Below are positions 44,388-54,025 of a stretch of DNA of 64,000 bases, piece after piece (positions within the stretch are counted from its first letter, which is position 1; each line of letters opens with the position of its first letter). The stretch is from Alistipes sp. GTDB lineage: Bacteria; Bacteroidota; Bacteroidia; Bacteroidales; Rikenellaceae. The position numbers were made by a program, and so were the translations under genes. The notes under the pieces were generated by a model, which worked only from the letters and a program-made list of their open reading frames with translations, did no database searches and was not told where the DNA came from. The stretch covers positions 110,083 to 174,082 of the forward strand of contig JAFSBY010000006.1 of assembly GCA_017437045.1 (NCBI GenBank). Direction: 5' to 3'.

Positions 44388-47300
44388 CGTTTGACGGTAA
44401 TCATGCGGCTTGCGGTGGTAGCATAGCCGGTGGCATCGTACATATCTTCACAGCGGGTAGGCGGCAGTAAGAACTGACCGGTATAGGCTGCTCTGAGACG
44501 AACTTTGAACTGCTTGCTTTGGCCGGCATCAAGGGGGAAATACCAATGGATGCGGTCATCGCGCTGGTCGCAGTAGGTCACCTCCTCCTGGTTTTGCGGG
44601 GAGAGCAGTCGGTCGTTCCAGATCTCCCAGCCGGAGGGGGCTACGAAGGTCAGAGCCAACGATTCGGAATCGACAACGGCATTTCGCTTGACGGTGATCT
44701 GAGCCAGAAACTCGGCCCCCTGCTGCAGGGTATTGATGGCGCAGGGTTGACCCTTCAGATCGGTGTATTGCACCTCGACGGTGAGTTTGTTGGCCGAGGC
44801 TGCCACCGGTTCGTTGGCGGTAGGTTGCCGCAGGGTGACCAGCGTAGCGAAGAGGGGCTTTGTCCCTTGATTTTGGAGCGAAAGCGAACCCATGTCGGGC
44901 TGAACATCCAAGACTTGCGTAGCACGGATGTCGCACAACTCGATCGGGGCACTCCCCTGCTGCTCTACACGCGCCCGCTCCACGCTCGTGCCGATCTGCT
45001 CGGCGAGTGAGCCAAAGGCCGAACTGATGAAGGCTACCTGCTGCGTGTCGCAGGTCGTGGCCGAAAATTTGGAGGCTACCACTTCGGCCAACGACAACAT
45101 CTGCTCCGAAGCCCCCAGCAGAGCCCAACTTTGCAACTCCATGGCCTGATCGCGGAGGGGCGAAGAGAAGGTCGAGTAGTCGCCTGCGGCAGGTTGGGCT
45201 GTTGCAGCCCGTGTAGTCAACTCTTGGGCTACGCCGGTGCGCCCCATCCAGGCGTAGGCGGCTGCAAGGCGCAGCACAGCCTGACGCGAGAGACGAGATT
45301 CTTCGCGCAGTCGGTTCATGGCGGCCAAGGGCTGGTCGCCCGATTTGACCAACGTATAGAGGCGATACGCCTGCTGGATGTCTGTGCGGGTCGAATGGGC
45401 GTATTGGCGAGCCGCTTGTGTTTGGTATTGCTGCCAGCGTTCGATCACCTGACCTTGGATCGGGAATCCTTGGCGACGTGCCTCGATCAGCACCTCGCCG
45501 GCCATCGAAGTGACCCAATCGTGGGCTGTGTGGGAGGAGGGCCAATAGCGGAATCCGCCATTGCGCATCTGTCGGCTGATCAGCTGCTGAAGGAGCTTCG
45601 GCAGGGCCTGTTCGGCTTGTTGTTGCTCCTCTGACGATAAGAATTGACGGGCATAGAGCATATACATGGCCCGTGCCGAAAGTTGCTCGGAGCAGTAGTG
45701 TTCGTACTGCTCGACGAAGGCAAACGTACCACTAAAGTCGATGGCCGGCATGGCACTCACCTCCAACCGCGCTTCACCGTGCGTGAAGGGAGTCCAATTA
45801 AACTGTTGCGTCTTGCCTCCGGAAAGTGTAACCGGCTGTGTATGGATCACTTTGGGAAGCGGATTGCACACCTCGATTGCAATCGTGTCTTGGATGTGGT
45901 AGGAGGCCGACGAGGCCGAAATAACCACATGCGCCCGGCCGGTCTGCATCTTGTCGCACTGCAACTCGAAGTTGAGCTGTTTGTCACACGGTGCCGAGCA
46001 GGTGAACTGGTGGCTCTTCGGCCCCACGATCGACAACGGCCCATCGACCGCAACCTGCACCTGCGTCTTTCCGATATTAGGACGCGTCGCAAATAGTTGC
46101 ACGGGTAGCGATACACGATCACCGCATACCAAGCGTCTGGGCAACGAGGGCAGCAACATCAACGGTGCCTGCACCTTCATGGTCCGATCGGCACTGCCAT
46201 AGCAGCCTTCGTGAGCGGCTACGACCATTACGCGTACCGAGCCAACATAGATCGGCAGGGTGATCGTATGGGTGGCACTACCCTTTTTCAGGGTAAACGG
46301 ACCTAATACCTTCACTACCGGATTGAAACGTTTCTCTTTGCCCTGGGCGCTGCGAACGGCCATATCGCCACCAATGCTGAGCAGCGTGTGGAATTGTCCC
46401 GTCTGTGCTCCGATGACATCGCCATACAGATCCCACGTGCTCACGCCCAACGCTTCGCGCTGATTCATCGCCTGCCAGGGCTGCGGCGTACGGAAGGAGG
46501 TGATGTCGAGCAATCCTTCATCGACCAGAGCCAACGTGTAGCTCATCGGCTTGCCGTCACGCTCCCGGATGCCCACCGTAAAGGGTTGCTGGGGCTGTAC
46601 CTCGTCGGGCAATTCGATCTCGGGGTGCAATACCGTGCTGCGATTGACTACATCGGCGCGCTCGATGCCGTAAAGACGTAGTGGCAGGTCGTTCGACGGA
46701 CGGTTGTGGGGCTGCAACAGCGTGGCGTGGAGGTAAAAATTGGGGGTCATGTCATGGGTTACGGGCAATTTGAAGGCGGTCTCCTGCTCTTTTGAGAGGG
46801 TGATCCAGCGGCGACTGATCACCCGCGAACCATTCTCCACCGAGAGCAGTACACGTCCGCCTTCGGCACGGGGCAGATAGACCGTAGCCTGCTCCCCTAC
46901 CTCGTAGTTTTTCTTGTCGAGCGAAAAGGCAAGCATGGTGGCTGCTGACGGCTCCTGGCGGCCGCTTCGACCGCGCCATTCGGGCCAATCAATCGAAACT
47001 ACACCTCCGGTCGAATGGCCACTCTGACGATCGTGCACCAGGATCAGATATCGCCCCCACGAGGGGTAATCAAGGCGGAATTGGATCGTCGCCATCCCTT
47101 CTTTTGAGGTGGTCAGGGTGCTCGAGGCCACCGAGCAAACCGAAGAGCCCTCCATATAGGTGGCGAGCTCTTGTGCCGAGCCTTCAAACCACCAACTCCA
47201 ATCCAGCCGATAGATCGAGTAATCGAGCTTGCGATTGGCCAACGGGCGGCCTTCGGCATCAACGGTCACAACATCCCATTTTAGGTCCGTGTCGGTCTCA

Positions 47301-49762
47301 AACGTGCGCTCCCCCAAGCAGATGCCGACATAGGCATCATAGGGCGCATAACGTACCATGCGCGAGGTGATGCTCTCGTCGCCTCCGGCCTCGGTGACGC
47401 GGGCTATCAGGTTCGCCCACAAGAGCCCCGGTTCGCCATCGGCTGTAGGCATGGTGAGGGTGCGGCTTAAGTGGCCCACACTATCGAGCCGAGCCGTGAT
47501 GAGTTGATCTTCGGATGAGGAAAACTCCGTGAGCGGATTGGTAAAACTGAAACTCTTGTAATCGGCAAAGGGGGTGGCATCCGCATGGAGCGTCCACTCC
47601 ATCGTAGCCGTTAATCCGTCGGCTGCAGGGCCTGTCAGCCAATGGGCTTGCAGACCGATTGTTGTAGGCTTTCCGGCCTGAATAATATCGGGTGATTCGA
47701 TCTTGATCTTCAGACGATTAGGTTTGATTGTCTCAATCTGTACAGGATGTTCAAAGATTGCTCCACCGACCTGGAATTTTGCTTGCCAATGACCGGTCGG
47801 CGCAGCCTCCTCCGTCGCAATGCGGAACAGATAAAAGCCATCGATGCCCTCGCTCTGTGTTTGACGCGTGTAGCTTTGCCCCTGGGGGGTAAAGAGCTCC
47901 AGCGTTACCGGATGCTGTTTAGGCAGCACCCGGTTGCGATCCTCCAACAAGAGGGTCAGACAAATCTCGTCGCCCGGACGCCATACACCTCGCTCGCCAT
48001 AGACAAAGCCCTTTAAGGTCGTTTTACTCGGTTTTTGACCACTCACATCGAAACGACTGTTGGATTGCGCATCCCCACCCCGCATACGCAGGTAGCTCAC
48101 CGATTGTCCATCCTCGGCCGTCACGACAAAAGGTACGCCCGAGAGTGTGAAATCGGCAAAACCTTGGGCATTGGTCTTGCCCTGGCCGATGGGGCGAAGC
48201 TGGTAGTTGTAGGCCGTGACGGTCACACCGCTGATGGGCTTGATGGTCATGATGTCGCTCACGGTGGTCCAAAGTCGATCGCCATCAGCCTTCTTGACAA
48301 TCAACCCCAGGTTCGAGGCAACCAAGTTGTAGCCGTTGTTGTAGATGTAGGGATAGAACTGATCCCACTCTGCCTCCTCTTCGGGGGTCAAGCCGCGTTG
48401 CATGGTCAAATCGGACGATGCAGACTCCCCGTCTAGGGCGTACTCCTCCTTAAAAGAGAGTTGGACATTGTAGATCGCCCCTCGCTCCTGCCGGAAGAGC
48501 CCCTTCAGGTCGATGGCAAAGGATTGCCACTCGCGCAGATTGCGCGTCGTGTCGGCATCTAATCGGACGGTCTGTTTGTGAATGGCGCGTCCGACGCGAC
48601 GGAGATTGTCCGTCTCATGCAAGGCATTCTCTTGCAGGAAGGTCAGCACATTGTCGGCATAGATCTTCACTACCTCGACATCGACAGCCTTTAGATTGAT
48701 CGTCTGGAACGGAAAACGCAGGTTGCTGCCATCGGGCAGGATCGTACCGCTGAGCGGTACCTTGATCGAGGGAGGCAGATCGGCGGCCGTGAATTGGCGT
48801 ACGTAGTTCTGGGGCAGACGCTTTCCCTGCGCACTACGTACCGAGGAGGAAACCTTGAGCGTTAATTGCGAATCGGTCAGCGGGTCAAAAAACAGCCGTA
48901 CACACGAGGCGTTGTAGCGCGAGGTGCGGATGCGGCAGTTCTCGGCCCCTTCGAGCGTAATCAGCCCATCCAACTCTTGGTCGCAGTCAATCGGGGCACT
49001 GAATTCGATTTCGAGATAGGTGTTTGTCCCCTCGGATAGTCGGGCTTGCAGCAATTCAAAATTGCGTCCCGGGAGGATAATCGTGCGCTCAACGGCTTTG
49101 CCAAAGCCGATCTTATCGGCTCGAAAACAGATCTTCGCGGCACGTGCACGCGTATCTCGCTCAATGCCATGAATGGTGTACTTCCACTGCTCGGGATCAT
49201 CCTGCTCGATCTCGAAGGTGACCCCGTCATCGCCCGTAAGGGAGAAGAACGACGAGGCCTCTTCATACGGAACAGGCTCGCTAAAGCACAACGTGCCTCG
49301 CGCAATGAGGTGGTCCGTCCGATGCGGATCAATCAGGAGGAGTGGCTCTTGCAGGATGGCAAAACGATCTTTGACGGAAAACGAAAAGGCGAAATCGGCC
49401 AATGAGTCCACGCCTGTCAGTTCGGCCAGATTCAAGATACACCGATAGCTCTTACCCGGTTGCAACTCTCCAGCCTCGGGGGTAAAGCAGAGCTGCTGTT
49501 TTGTCTCGCTCCAATGCGTTTGCCCGGCGAGCGAGGGGGTGAAGCGGAAGAGTCGGTCGAGGCGGGCTGTCGAGTCGATTGACTGCCGCAGCAGCTCGCT
49601 TGGCTCAATGCAGATGCTGGAGCTCGTGCTAATCGTGGCGGGTGAGAAGGCTTGAATCAAGGTCGAAGCCTCCTCGGGGGTGAGTTCCGGGCGGGAGGTG
49701 CAACCCGCCAGCAGGAGGATAGCAGCCAGGGCCATCCCGATTTTGTGTACGAAGTGTTTCAT
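44384..49762 (-). CDS. Bacterial alpha-2-macroglobulin lipoprotein with thioester
   Basis: Very large (1792-residue) periplasmic lipoprotein; lipobox in MALAAILLLAGCTSRPEL. It has serial macroglobulin beta domains, including FVYGERGVWRPGDEICLTLLLEDR, a bait-like middle region and the alpha-2-macroglobulin family block (LGPFTLKKGSATHTITLPIYVGSVRVMVVA). The thioester site is intact: Cys1357 and Gln1360 in HYCSEQLS. A helical toroid (about residues 1370-1600) and a C-terminal receptor-like beta domain follow. These proteins are thought to trap foreign proteases and, with PbpC, guard the cell wall. Operon with pbpC (4-bp overlap). Confidence 0.92.
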   Translation of the reverse strand: MKHFVHKIGMALAAILLLAGCTSRPELTPEEASTLIQAFSPATISTSSSICIEPSELLRQSIDSTARLDRLFRFTPSLAGQTHWSETKQQLCFTPEAGELQPGKSYRCILNLAELTGVDSLADFAFSFSVKDRFAILQEPLLLIDPHRTDHLIARGTLCFSEPVPYEEASSFFSLTGDDGVTFEIEQDDPEQWKYTIHGIERDTRARAAKICFRADKIGFGKAVERTIILPGRNFELLQARLSEGTNTYLEIEFSAPIDCDQELDGLITLEGAENCRIRTSRYNASCVRLFFDPLTDSQLTLKVSSSVRSAQGKRLPQNYVRQFTAADLPPSIKVPLSGTILPDGSNLRFPFQTINLKAVDVEVVKIYADNVLTFLQENALHETDNLRRVGRAIHKQTVRLDADTTRNLREWQSFAIDLKGLFRQERGAIYNVQLSFKEEYALDGESASSDLTMQRGLTPEEEAEWDQFYPYIYNNGYNLVASNLGLIVKKADGDRLWTTVSDIMTIKPISGVTVTAYNYQLRPIGQGKTNAQGFADFTLSGVPFVVTAEDGQSVSYLRMRGGDAQSNSRFDVSGQKPSKTTLKGFVYGERGVWRPGDEICLTLLLEDRNRVLPKQHPVTLELFTPQGQSYTRQTQSEGIDGFYLFRIATEEAAPTGHWQAKFQVGGAIFEHPVQIETIKPNRLKIKIESPDIIQAGKPTTIGLQAHWLTGPAADGLTATMEWTLHADATPFADYKSFSFTNPLTEFSSSEDQLITARLDSVGHLSRTLTMPTADGEPGLLWANLIARVTEAGGDESITSRMVRYAPYDAYVGICLGERTFETDTDLKWDVVTVDAEGRPLANRKLDYSIYRLDWSWWFEGSAQELATYMEGSSVCSVASSTLTTSKEGMATIQFRLDYPSWGRYLILVHDRQSGHSTGGVVSIDWPEWRGRSGRQEPSAATMLAFSLDKKNYEVGEQATVYLPRAEGGRVLLSVENGSRVISRRWITLSKEQETAFKLPVTHDMTPNFYLHATLLQPHNRPSNDLPLRLYGIERADVVNRSTVLHPEIELPDEVQPQQPFTVGIRERDGKPMSYTLALVDEGLLDITSFRTPQPWQAMNQREALGVSTWDLYGDVIGAQTGQFHTLLSIGGDMAVRSAQGKEKRFNPVVKVLGPFTLKKGSATHTITLPIYVGSVRVMVVAAHEGCYGSADRTMKVQAPLMLLPSLPRRLVCGDRVSLPVQLFATRPNIGKTQVQVAVDGPLSIVGPKSHQFTCSAPCDKQLNFELQCDKMQTGRAHVVISASSASYHIQDTIAIEVCNPLPKVIHTQPVTLSGGKTQQFNWTPFTHGEARLEVSAMPAIDFSGTFAFVEQYEHYCSEQLSARAMYMLYARQFLSSEEQQQAEQALPKLLQQLISRQMRNGGFRYWPSSHTAHDWVTSMAGEVLIEARRQGFPIQGQVIERWQQYQTQAARQYAHSTRTDIQQAYRLYTLVKSGDQPLAAMNRLREESRLSRQAVLRLAAAYAWMGRTGVAQELTTRAATAQPAAGDYSTFSSPLRDQAMELQSWALLGASEQMLSLAEVVASKFSATTCDTQQVAFISSAFGSLAEQIGTSVERARVEQQGSAPIELCDIRATQVLDVQPDMGSLSLQNQGTKPLFATLVTLRQPTANEPVAASANKLTVEVQYTDLKGQPCAINTLQQGAEFLAQITVKRNAVVDSESLALTFVAPSGWEIWNDRLLSPQNQEEVTYCDQRDDRIHWYFPLDAGQSKQFKVRLRAAYTGQFLLPPTRCEDMYDATGYATTASRMITVKR

Positions 49763-49818
49763 GCGTTTATAGAGTTATTGATTTGTTTCTATCTATCTCG
49801 GCATGTACAAAAATCCAC

Positions 49819-49861
49819 AAAAAAAATCGTACAGCCGCATCTTTTGATACGTACTGTACGA
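49819..49861 (-). terminator. Terminator after the DUF2569 gene
   Basis: Stem TCGTACAG / CTGTACGA around a 19-nt loop; on the minus strand it is followed by eight T. It ends the LytTR-DUF2569 operon upstream of the alpha-2-macroglobulin gene. Confidence 0.7.
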
Positions 49862-49934
49862 AATCGTTTTTCGGGTGTATGAAATGGATCGCTACCCGTT
49901 ATTTGAAACCCGCGAAACGCGGCAATCAGAGCCT

Positions 49935-50594
49935 TTAAGCGGCTACATTCAGAGCGATGAGGATCAGGTAAACCAGCAGATAGATCCCCAACAAGATACG
50001 TTCCGGCATGCCCCATGTGCGCTGCTGCTCGGGAATCAAATCGGCCACGCGGCTCGAATAATGGAGGAAGCAGGCCCAAATCGTGGTCCAAATCAGCGGA
50101 CGCAATCCATCTACAAGCGCGATGTCGGCGATGCCCTTGGCTGCAAATAATAAGGCTGCGACACCGTCAATGGCGGCCATAGCAAGATAGGTATAAGCCA
50201 GGGATACGGCATTGGATTTCCGGCGATAGAAGGCGATGATGGCCAGTACGGCTATGGTCACAATGATGACTGCGATGGGAAGCGTAAAGAGTAGGCTGAG
50301 CGGGTTGTCATAGAGGCTGGAAATGAGCAACGAAAAGAATGACACCGTTGCTCCACCACCGAGCCCGACCCACAAGAAGAAGGCTAACCAGCCTCCAACC
50401 GAAGCCTCCTTGTCGGATTGTTGCTCGATGCGATTTTGTTGCTCTTGCAGAATTTTGTTGGGCGTATAATTGGGGCATGCCTCCTCAAAATCGGCTTTTG
50501 CGTTGGTTAGGCCACAAACAATACCCATCTCCGGGTTGAATTTGCGCAGATCGCAGGTTGCACATTGTGCATTTCGGTCTTGTTGTGTAATCAT
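49935..50594 (-). CDS. DUF2569-like membrane protein with N-terminal cysteine cluster
   Basis: A 219-residue protein. The first 45 residues carry C11, C14, C27 and C40 (CATCDLRKFNPEMGIVCG ... ACPNY), a pattern that suggests zinc binding. A short helical linker leads to four membrane segments (about residues 68-92, 100-122, 135-155 and 195-216). The GGWLAFFLWVGL opening of the membrane part resembles DUF2569. Function unknown. It follows the SGNH hydrolase gene by 19 bp and is the last gene of a four-gene operon. Confidence 0.7.
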   Translation of the reverse strand: MITQQDRNAQCATCDLRKFNPEMGIVCGLTNAKADFEEACPNYTPNKILQEQQNRIEQQSDKEASVGGWLAFFLWVGLGGGATVSFFSLLISSLYDNPLSLLFTLPIAVIIVTIAVLAIIAFYRRKSNAVSLAYTYLAMAAIDGVAALLFAAKGIADIALVDGLRPLIWTTIWACFLHYSSRVADLIPEQQRTWGMPERILLGIYLLVYLILIALNVAA

Positions 50595-50613
50595 ATTGGT
50601 AGTTATAAAAGGG

Positions 50614-51369
50614 TTAGTTCGTGCGTATAGGTACTACCGCCTCCAACCAGCAATCGGCCATGCGGGCATGACCGGCCGGCGTAGGATGAATACCATCCCA
50701 AATCCAATACGAGGTCTCGGTGGTGGGATGCTGCTCGGCCAAGCGAGCGAAGCAACGGTGGTAATCGACCAATACGGCCTTGTACTCCGCAGCCAATCGA
50801 CGTACCACCTCGGCACAGGCGTCGATGGCGGCTGCCCGTTGCTGAAAATCAGCTTTCGTGCCCAATCGACCTACGGCAGCCACAAAGGGTGTCCCGAGGA
50901 TCAATTTTGCCTGCGGCAAGGCACTCTGCGTGCGCTCTATATAGGCACGATAACGCTGCTCCCAAGCCGCCACATCGAAGGGCTCTCGGCTTCGATCGTA
51001 GTGCTTGGCCACGTCGTTCGTGCCGATCAGTATGGATAACAGATGCGGGCGGAAGGTCGCCACATCCTGCTCCCAACGGGTGTGCAAATCTTCGAGCGTG
51101 TAGCCACTGATGCCGCGATTTTGGCAATGGTAGCCTCGCTCGGGCGATTGGCTCTCGAGTCGAGCCGCACATAGGAACATGTAGCTGTGGCCGTAGAGGT
51201 GATTTTGATCCTTGAGGTTGCGCTCTTCGGCCGGTTGCATCGAGCCACCACTACGCCCCCATCCCCCATCGGTGATCGAATCGCCCACAAAGAGAATGCG
51301 CACCGACGGCTGATCGCTCCAGAGCATGCCGGGTAACAAGAGAGCCAGCAGAAACAGTATGCGTCGCAT
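50614..51369 (-). CDS. Exported SGNH/GDSL-family hydrolase
   Basis: Lipase/esterase-fold protein of 251 residues with a signal peptide (MRRILFLLALLLPGMLWS). Block I is ILFVGDSITDGG with nucleophile S31. Block III is LIGTNDVAKHY, and block V is WDGIHPTPAGHARMA, carrying the Asp and His of the triad. The substrate is probably an ester, for example an acetyl group on a sugar, but is not determined. It starts 11 bp after the preceding gene in the operon. Confidence 0.9.
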   Translation of the reverse strand: MRRILFLLALLLPGMLWSDQPSVRILFVGDSITDGGWGRSGGSMQPAEERNLKDQNHLYGHSYMFLCAARLESQSPERGYHCQNRGISGYTLEDLHTRWEQDVATFRPHLLSILIGTNDVAKHYDRSREPFDVAAWEQRYRAYIERTQSALPQAKLILGTPFVAAVGRLGTKADFQQRAAAIDACAEVVRRLAAEYKAVLVDYHRCFARLAEQHPTTETSYWIWDGIHPTPAGHARMADCWLEAVVPIRTN

Positions 51370-51380
51370 CGTGTTGAATC

Positions 51381-52292
51381 CTATTTTTTACGCCAAACAA
51401 TGTAACTCGTGTTGCGTGGCATGCGCCGACGCCCCGTGTAATAGTTATCGTCGCCAAATTCGTGGCGCGTGCCCGCTTGATCGACCGCCCAGCCGTAGGC
51501 ATTTCCACCCACCAGATAGACGGCATGATCAACCCCCAGATCGACCAACGCCTGGGCAAAATCGTGGAAGGATTCGGGTTGCAGGCTCTCGACCATAAAA
51601 ATCTCGCCGATGCGGTCGCAGATGGCACGTCGAACAGCTTTGTTTTTCGGATTATTCTCGACCAACATACCGTTATCGACCAACGGATATTGGCGGAAGA
51701 AGTAGCCACCCTTCTCGGTAGCCTCTTCAAAGAGCGGGGAGTTGTCGGCTACGCCGATCGTAATCTCATCGTTGATAATGGCGCAAAAACCTCGTTTGGA
51801 GAGCCCCCATGCGCGAGGGGTTCCTTGCAAGACAAAGGCCCCGACGATTTTGCCGTTGTCGGCTCGGATGTCGGCCGCTTGGGCCGTGTAGATGACCGTC
51901 GTATCCTGCTTGTTCATACGGCCGATATGGAGGGTGAGCCGTGCATTTTGCGGCAGGTAGATGCGAAGCGGAATGTCGTTGATGGTCGTGTCGCGCAATT
52001 CGCAGAAGCCGCTCGCGAGCGAATCGACCGGTGTGGCCAGCCGGGTAACCGTGCGAGCAGGTGTTGGCTCGACGGGGAGTGTCGGTTGCTCGGGCTCGAA
52101 ATAGCTCGGTTCGGCCTCATGCACGGCCTGCTCGCGGCTGATGATCCATGCAATCACGGCACCGGCCAGCAGAATGGCCACAAAAGCGGCAATCAGCGTA
52201 CTCCGTCGGAATCGGGGCGTCTCTTCGCCTCCTCCGCCCAAGATGCGGATCTCGTCCTCTTCGATTTGGTATTTTTCCTCGTTTCTCATCAC
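51381..52292 (-). CDS. Membrane-anchored phosphodiester glycosidase-like (NAGPA) protein
   Basis: A 303-residue protein with one membrane segment near residues 30-50 (STLIAAFVAILLAGAVIAWII) and a Pro/Thr-rich linker to about residue 90. The C-terminal domain shows the scheme of phosphodiester glycosidase (NAGPA) proteins: AFVLQGTPRAWGLSKRGF, then RRAICDRIGEIFMVES, then ALVDLGVDHAVYLVGG. The final GG is in the place of the family's DGG. Assignment is by pattern and moderately uncertain. The start codon shares a base with the LytTR gene stop, so the two are coupled. Confidence 0.6.
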   Translation of the reverse strand: MMRNEEKYQIEEDEIRILGGGGEETPRFRRSTLIAAFVAILLAGAVIAWIISREQAVHEAEPSYFEPEQPTLPVEPTPARTVTRLATPVDSLASGFCELRDTTINDIPLRIYLPQNARLTLHIGRMNKQDTTVIYTAQAADIRADNGKIVGAFVLQGTPRAWGLSKRGFCAIINDEITIGVADNSPLFEEATEKGGYFFRQYPLVDNGMLVENNPKNKAVRRAICDRIGEIFMVESLQPESFHDFAQALVDLGVDHAVYLVGGNAYGWAVDQAGTRHEFGDDNYYTGRRRMPRNTSYIVWRKK

Positions 52293-52654
52293 TATTTGAC
52301 CTCCTTTTCAATGTGCTCCTTTAACTGTTTGAGTGCCTCCTTGGAAGCGGTCACCGTGTGGCTGAATGAGCCTACATCGGACAACACGATCTTCTGTCTG
52401 GGGATGTTGATGTAATAGATATAGGAGCGGTTTATGATCAAACTCTTGCCAATGCGGATGAATTGCTCGCCCGCTTTGCCCAACTGCGAATTGATCATCT
52501 TCTCGATTTGTCCAAGCTGAAACGAGAGCATGCGCACCTCACCGTCGGCCTGAATCAGGGTCGAATAGTTGCCGTCGGAGGAGATGTAGACAATGCGCTC
52601 GGGCGCAATACGCACCAGATCGATCGAGGTGGATATGATCAGTTGGGCAGCCAT
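52292..52654 (-). CDS. Stand-alone LytTR DNA-binding regulator
   Basis: A 120-residue protein that is essentially one LytTR domain. Marks are ERIVYISSDGNYSTLIQADGEV and FIRIGKSLIINRSYIYYINIPRQKIVL. There is no receiver domain, so it is not a classical response regulator. ATG 52654 (MAAQLIISTSIDL) was preferred over a longer frame that would cross the promoter. It heads the LytTR, NAGPA-like, SGNH, DUF2569 operon. Confidence 0.85.
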   Translation of the reverse strand: MAAQLIISTSIDLVRIAPERIVYISSDGNYSTLIQADGEVRMLSFQLGQIEKMINSQLGKAGEQFIRIGKSLIINRSYIYYINIPRQKIVLSDVGSFSHTVTASKEALKQLKEHIEKEVK

Positions 52655-52672
52655 CTGTCTTATTTCGTGAAA

Positions 52673-52680
52673 CAAAGTTA
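52673..52680 (-). promoter_or_regulatory. -7 promoter box of the LytTR operon
   Basis: TAACTTTG on the minus strand, 19 bp upstream of the LytTR ATG. Matches TAnnTTTG. Confidence 0.6.
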
Positions 52681-52805
52681 CAAACAAAAAATCGAACCGA
52701 CAACACCCCACCCCTCCGATTGTATGAAATAGGTGGCTGAATGTATGAAACGCTGCCGAGCCTGTAAAAAATGGCTGCAAAGAGCGTGATGTGAACAAAA
52801 AACAT

Positions 52806-52813
52806 TATCTTTG
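52806..52813 (+). promoter_or_regulatory. -7 promoter box of the Sel1/YgjP-like gene
   Basis: TATCTTTG, 36 bp upstream of the ATG at 52849; exact TAnnTTTG match. Confidence 0.65.
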
Positions 52814-52848
52814 TCAATCACTTGATTCATGTTACCTGCTCGATTGTT

Positions 52849-53850
52849 ATGTTTCAGATCTCCTTTCAACAAGCCAAGGCCTATCTCGATGCCGGAGAGG
52901 ATCGGATGGCTGTAGCCTGTTTTCGGTTTCGAGCACTCTACACATGGCGGGCCATACAGTCGATCGGATGGTTGGGCTGGTGTCACGAGCAGGGGCGAGG
53001 TGTACCGCGCGATCCCTATACGGCCCTATTGTGGTATCGGTATGCGCTTCGAATGTGCAGCAAGAAGAGCGAGAGCGCATGGATCGAGCAACGGCTGCAA
53101 CGGCTCGAGCAGGAGAACCCTAAACCCCAGCATGGCTCGGAGGTGCGATTCGAGGATGCGCTGTGCGGGACGATTGTGAGTCGTTACGAAGAACCGAGTT
53201 GTCGGTGTTCGTTTTTGGAGGATCATGCCGTCTGCAATCTGCCGCCTGGGGTCCCCTACGACATGGCTGCGATTTATCTTCACGAGGAGCATAAAGAGCG
53301 AGAGTTTAAGCGGTATCATGAGGGCTCTCCAACGCCTCCCGACCGGATTGACGAGACTTTCCGACGCGATTTTCCCCATTTCCGCCTCCGCATTGAGCGG
53401 GGAACGGGTGTGCGATACAGCCACCGACAAGAGGGCGACTGCTACACGATGATCCTACCGGCAGCAGCCAATTGCGATCAGATGATTACGCGCGAAGCGA
53501 TCATGACCTATGGCACGAAGCTGATGATCGAGGCTGCCAAAGCCTACCTGTTGCCCCGCTTGGCCTATTGGTCCGAGCAGACGGGGCTGAAATACAACAG
53601 CAGTGGCATTTCACGGGCTCGTAACCATTTCGGGATATGCTATACGGGTCAAAAACGCATCCTCTTCTCCTGTCATCTGATCAAATACAGTGATTTGAAG
53701 ATTGATTCGGTGATTATCCACGAACTCTGCCACACGAAGGTCTCCGGTCATGACAACGCATTCTACGATTTTCTGGGACGGCATACCACGCGTGCCCAAT
53801 ATCGTAAAGAAATAGACTCAATACCGGAATCGGTACCCTATGATTTATAA
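52849..53850 (+). CDS. Sel1-like repeat protein fused to a YgjP-like metallopeptidase domain
   Basis: A 333-residue cytoplasmic protein. The N-terminus (about residues 1-75) looks like one or two Sel1/TPR repeats: FQQAKAYLDAGEDRMAVACF and GWLGWCHEQGRGVPRDPYTALLWYRYA. The C-terminal half matches the YgjP/WLM-type peptidase group, with H291, E292 and H295 in VIIHELCHTKVSGHDNAFYDFL; GHD may give the third zinc ligand. The middle has several Cys residues (CGTIVSRYEEPSCRCSF). The role is unknown; this family is often thought to act on proteins linked to DNA. Monocistronic. Confidence 0.8.
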   Translation: MFQISFQQAKAYLDAGEDRMAVACFRFRALYTWRAIQSIGWLGWCHEQGRGVPRDPYTALLWYRYALRMCSKKSESAWIEQRLQRLEQENPKPQHGSEVRFEDALCGTIVSRYEEPSCRCSFLEDHAVCNLPPGVPYDMAAIYLHEEHKEREFKRYHEGSPTPPDRIDETFRRDFPHFRLRIERGTGVRYSHRQEGDCYTMILPAAANCDQMITREAIMTYGTKLMIEAAKAYLLPRLAYWSEQTGLKYNSSGISRARNHFGICYTGQKRILFSCHLIKYSDLKIDSVIIHELCHTKVSGHDNAFYDFLGRHTTRAQYRKEIDSIPESVPYDL

Positions 53851-54012
53851 GCAATATGCAGAAATACCATAAGCTAACTGGGTATACGTTTCAATGGCAA
53901 AATGGTTCGAAAAGGGCAATCGTGAGGGGTGGTGACTGTGTGCGAGCATTGGATTGTGCGTGCTGAGCGGTCAAATTGGTGTGCGTTTGTCTGCTTTTTC
54001 GGTGAAAAAGAG

Positions 54013-54020
54013 TATCTTTG
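54013..54020 (+). promoter_or_regulatory. -7 promoter box of the symporter gene
   Basis: TATCTTTG ending only 5 bp before ATG 54026. If transcription starts at the usual distance, the mRNA is nearly leaderless. Confidence 0.6.
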
Positions 54021-54025
54021 TAGGT

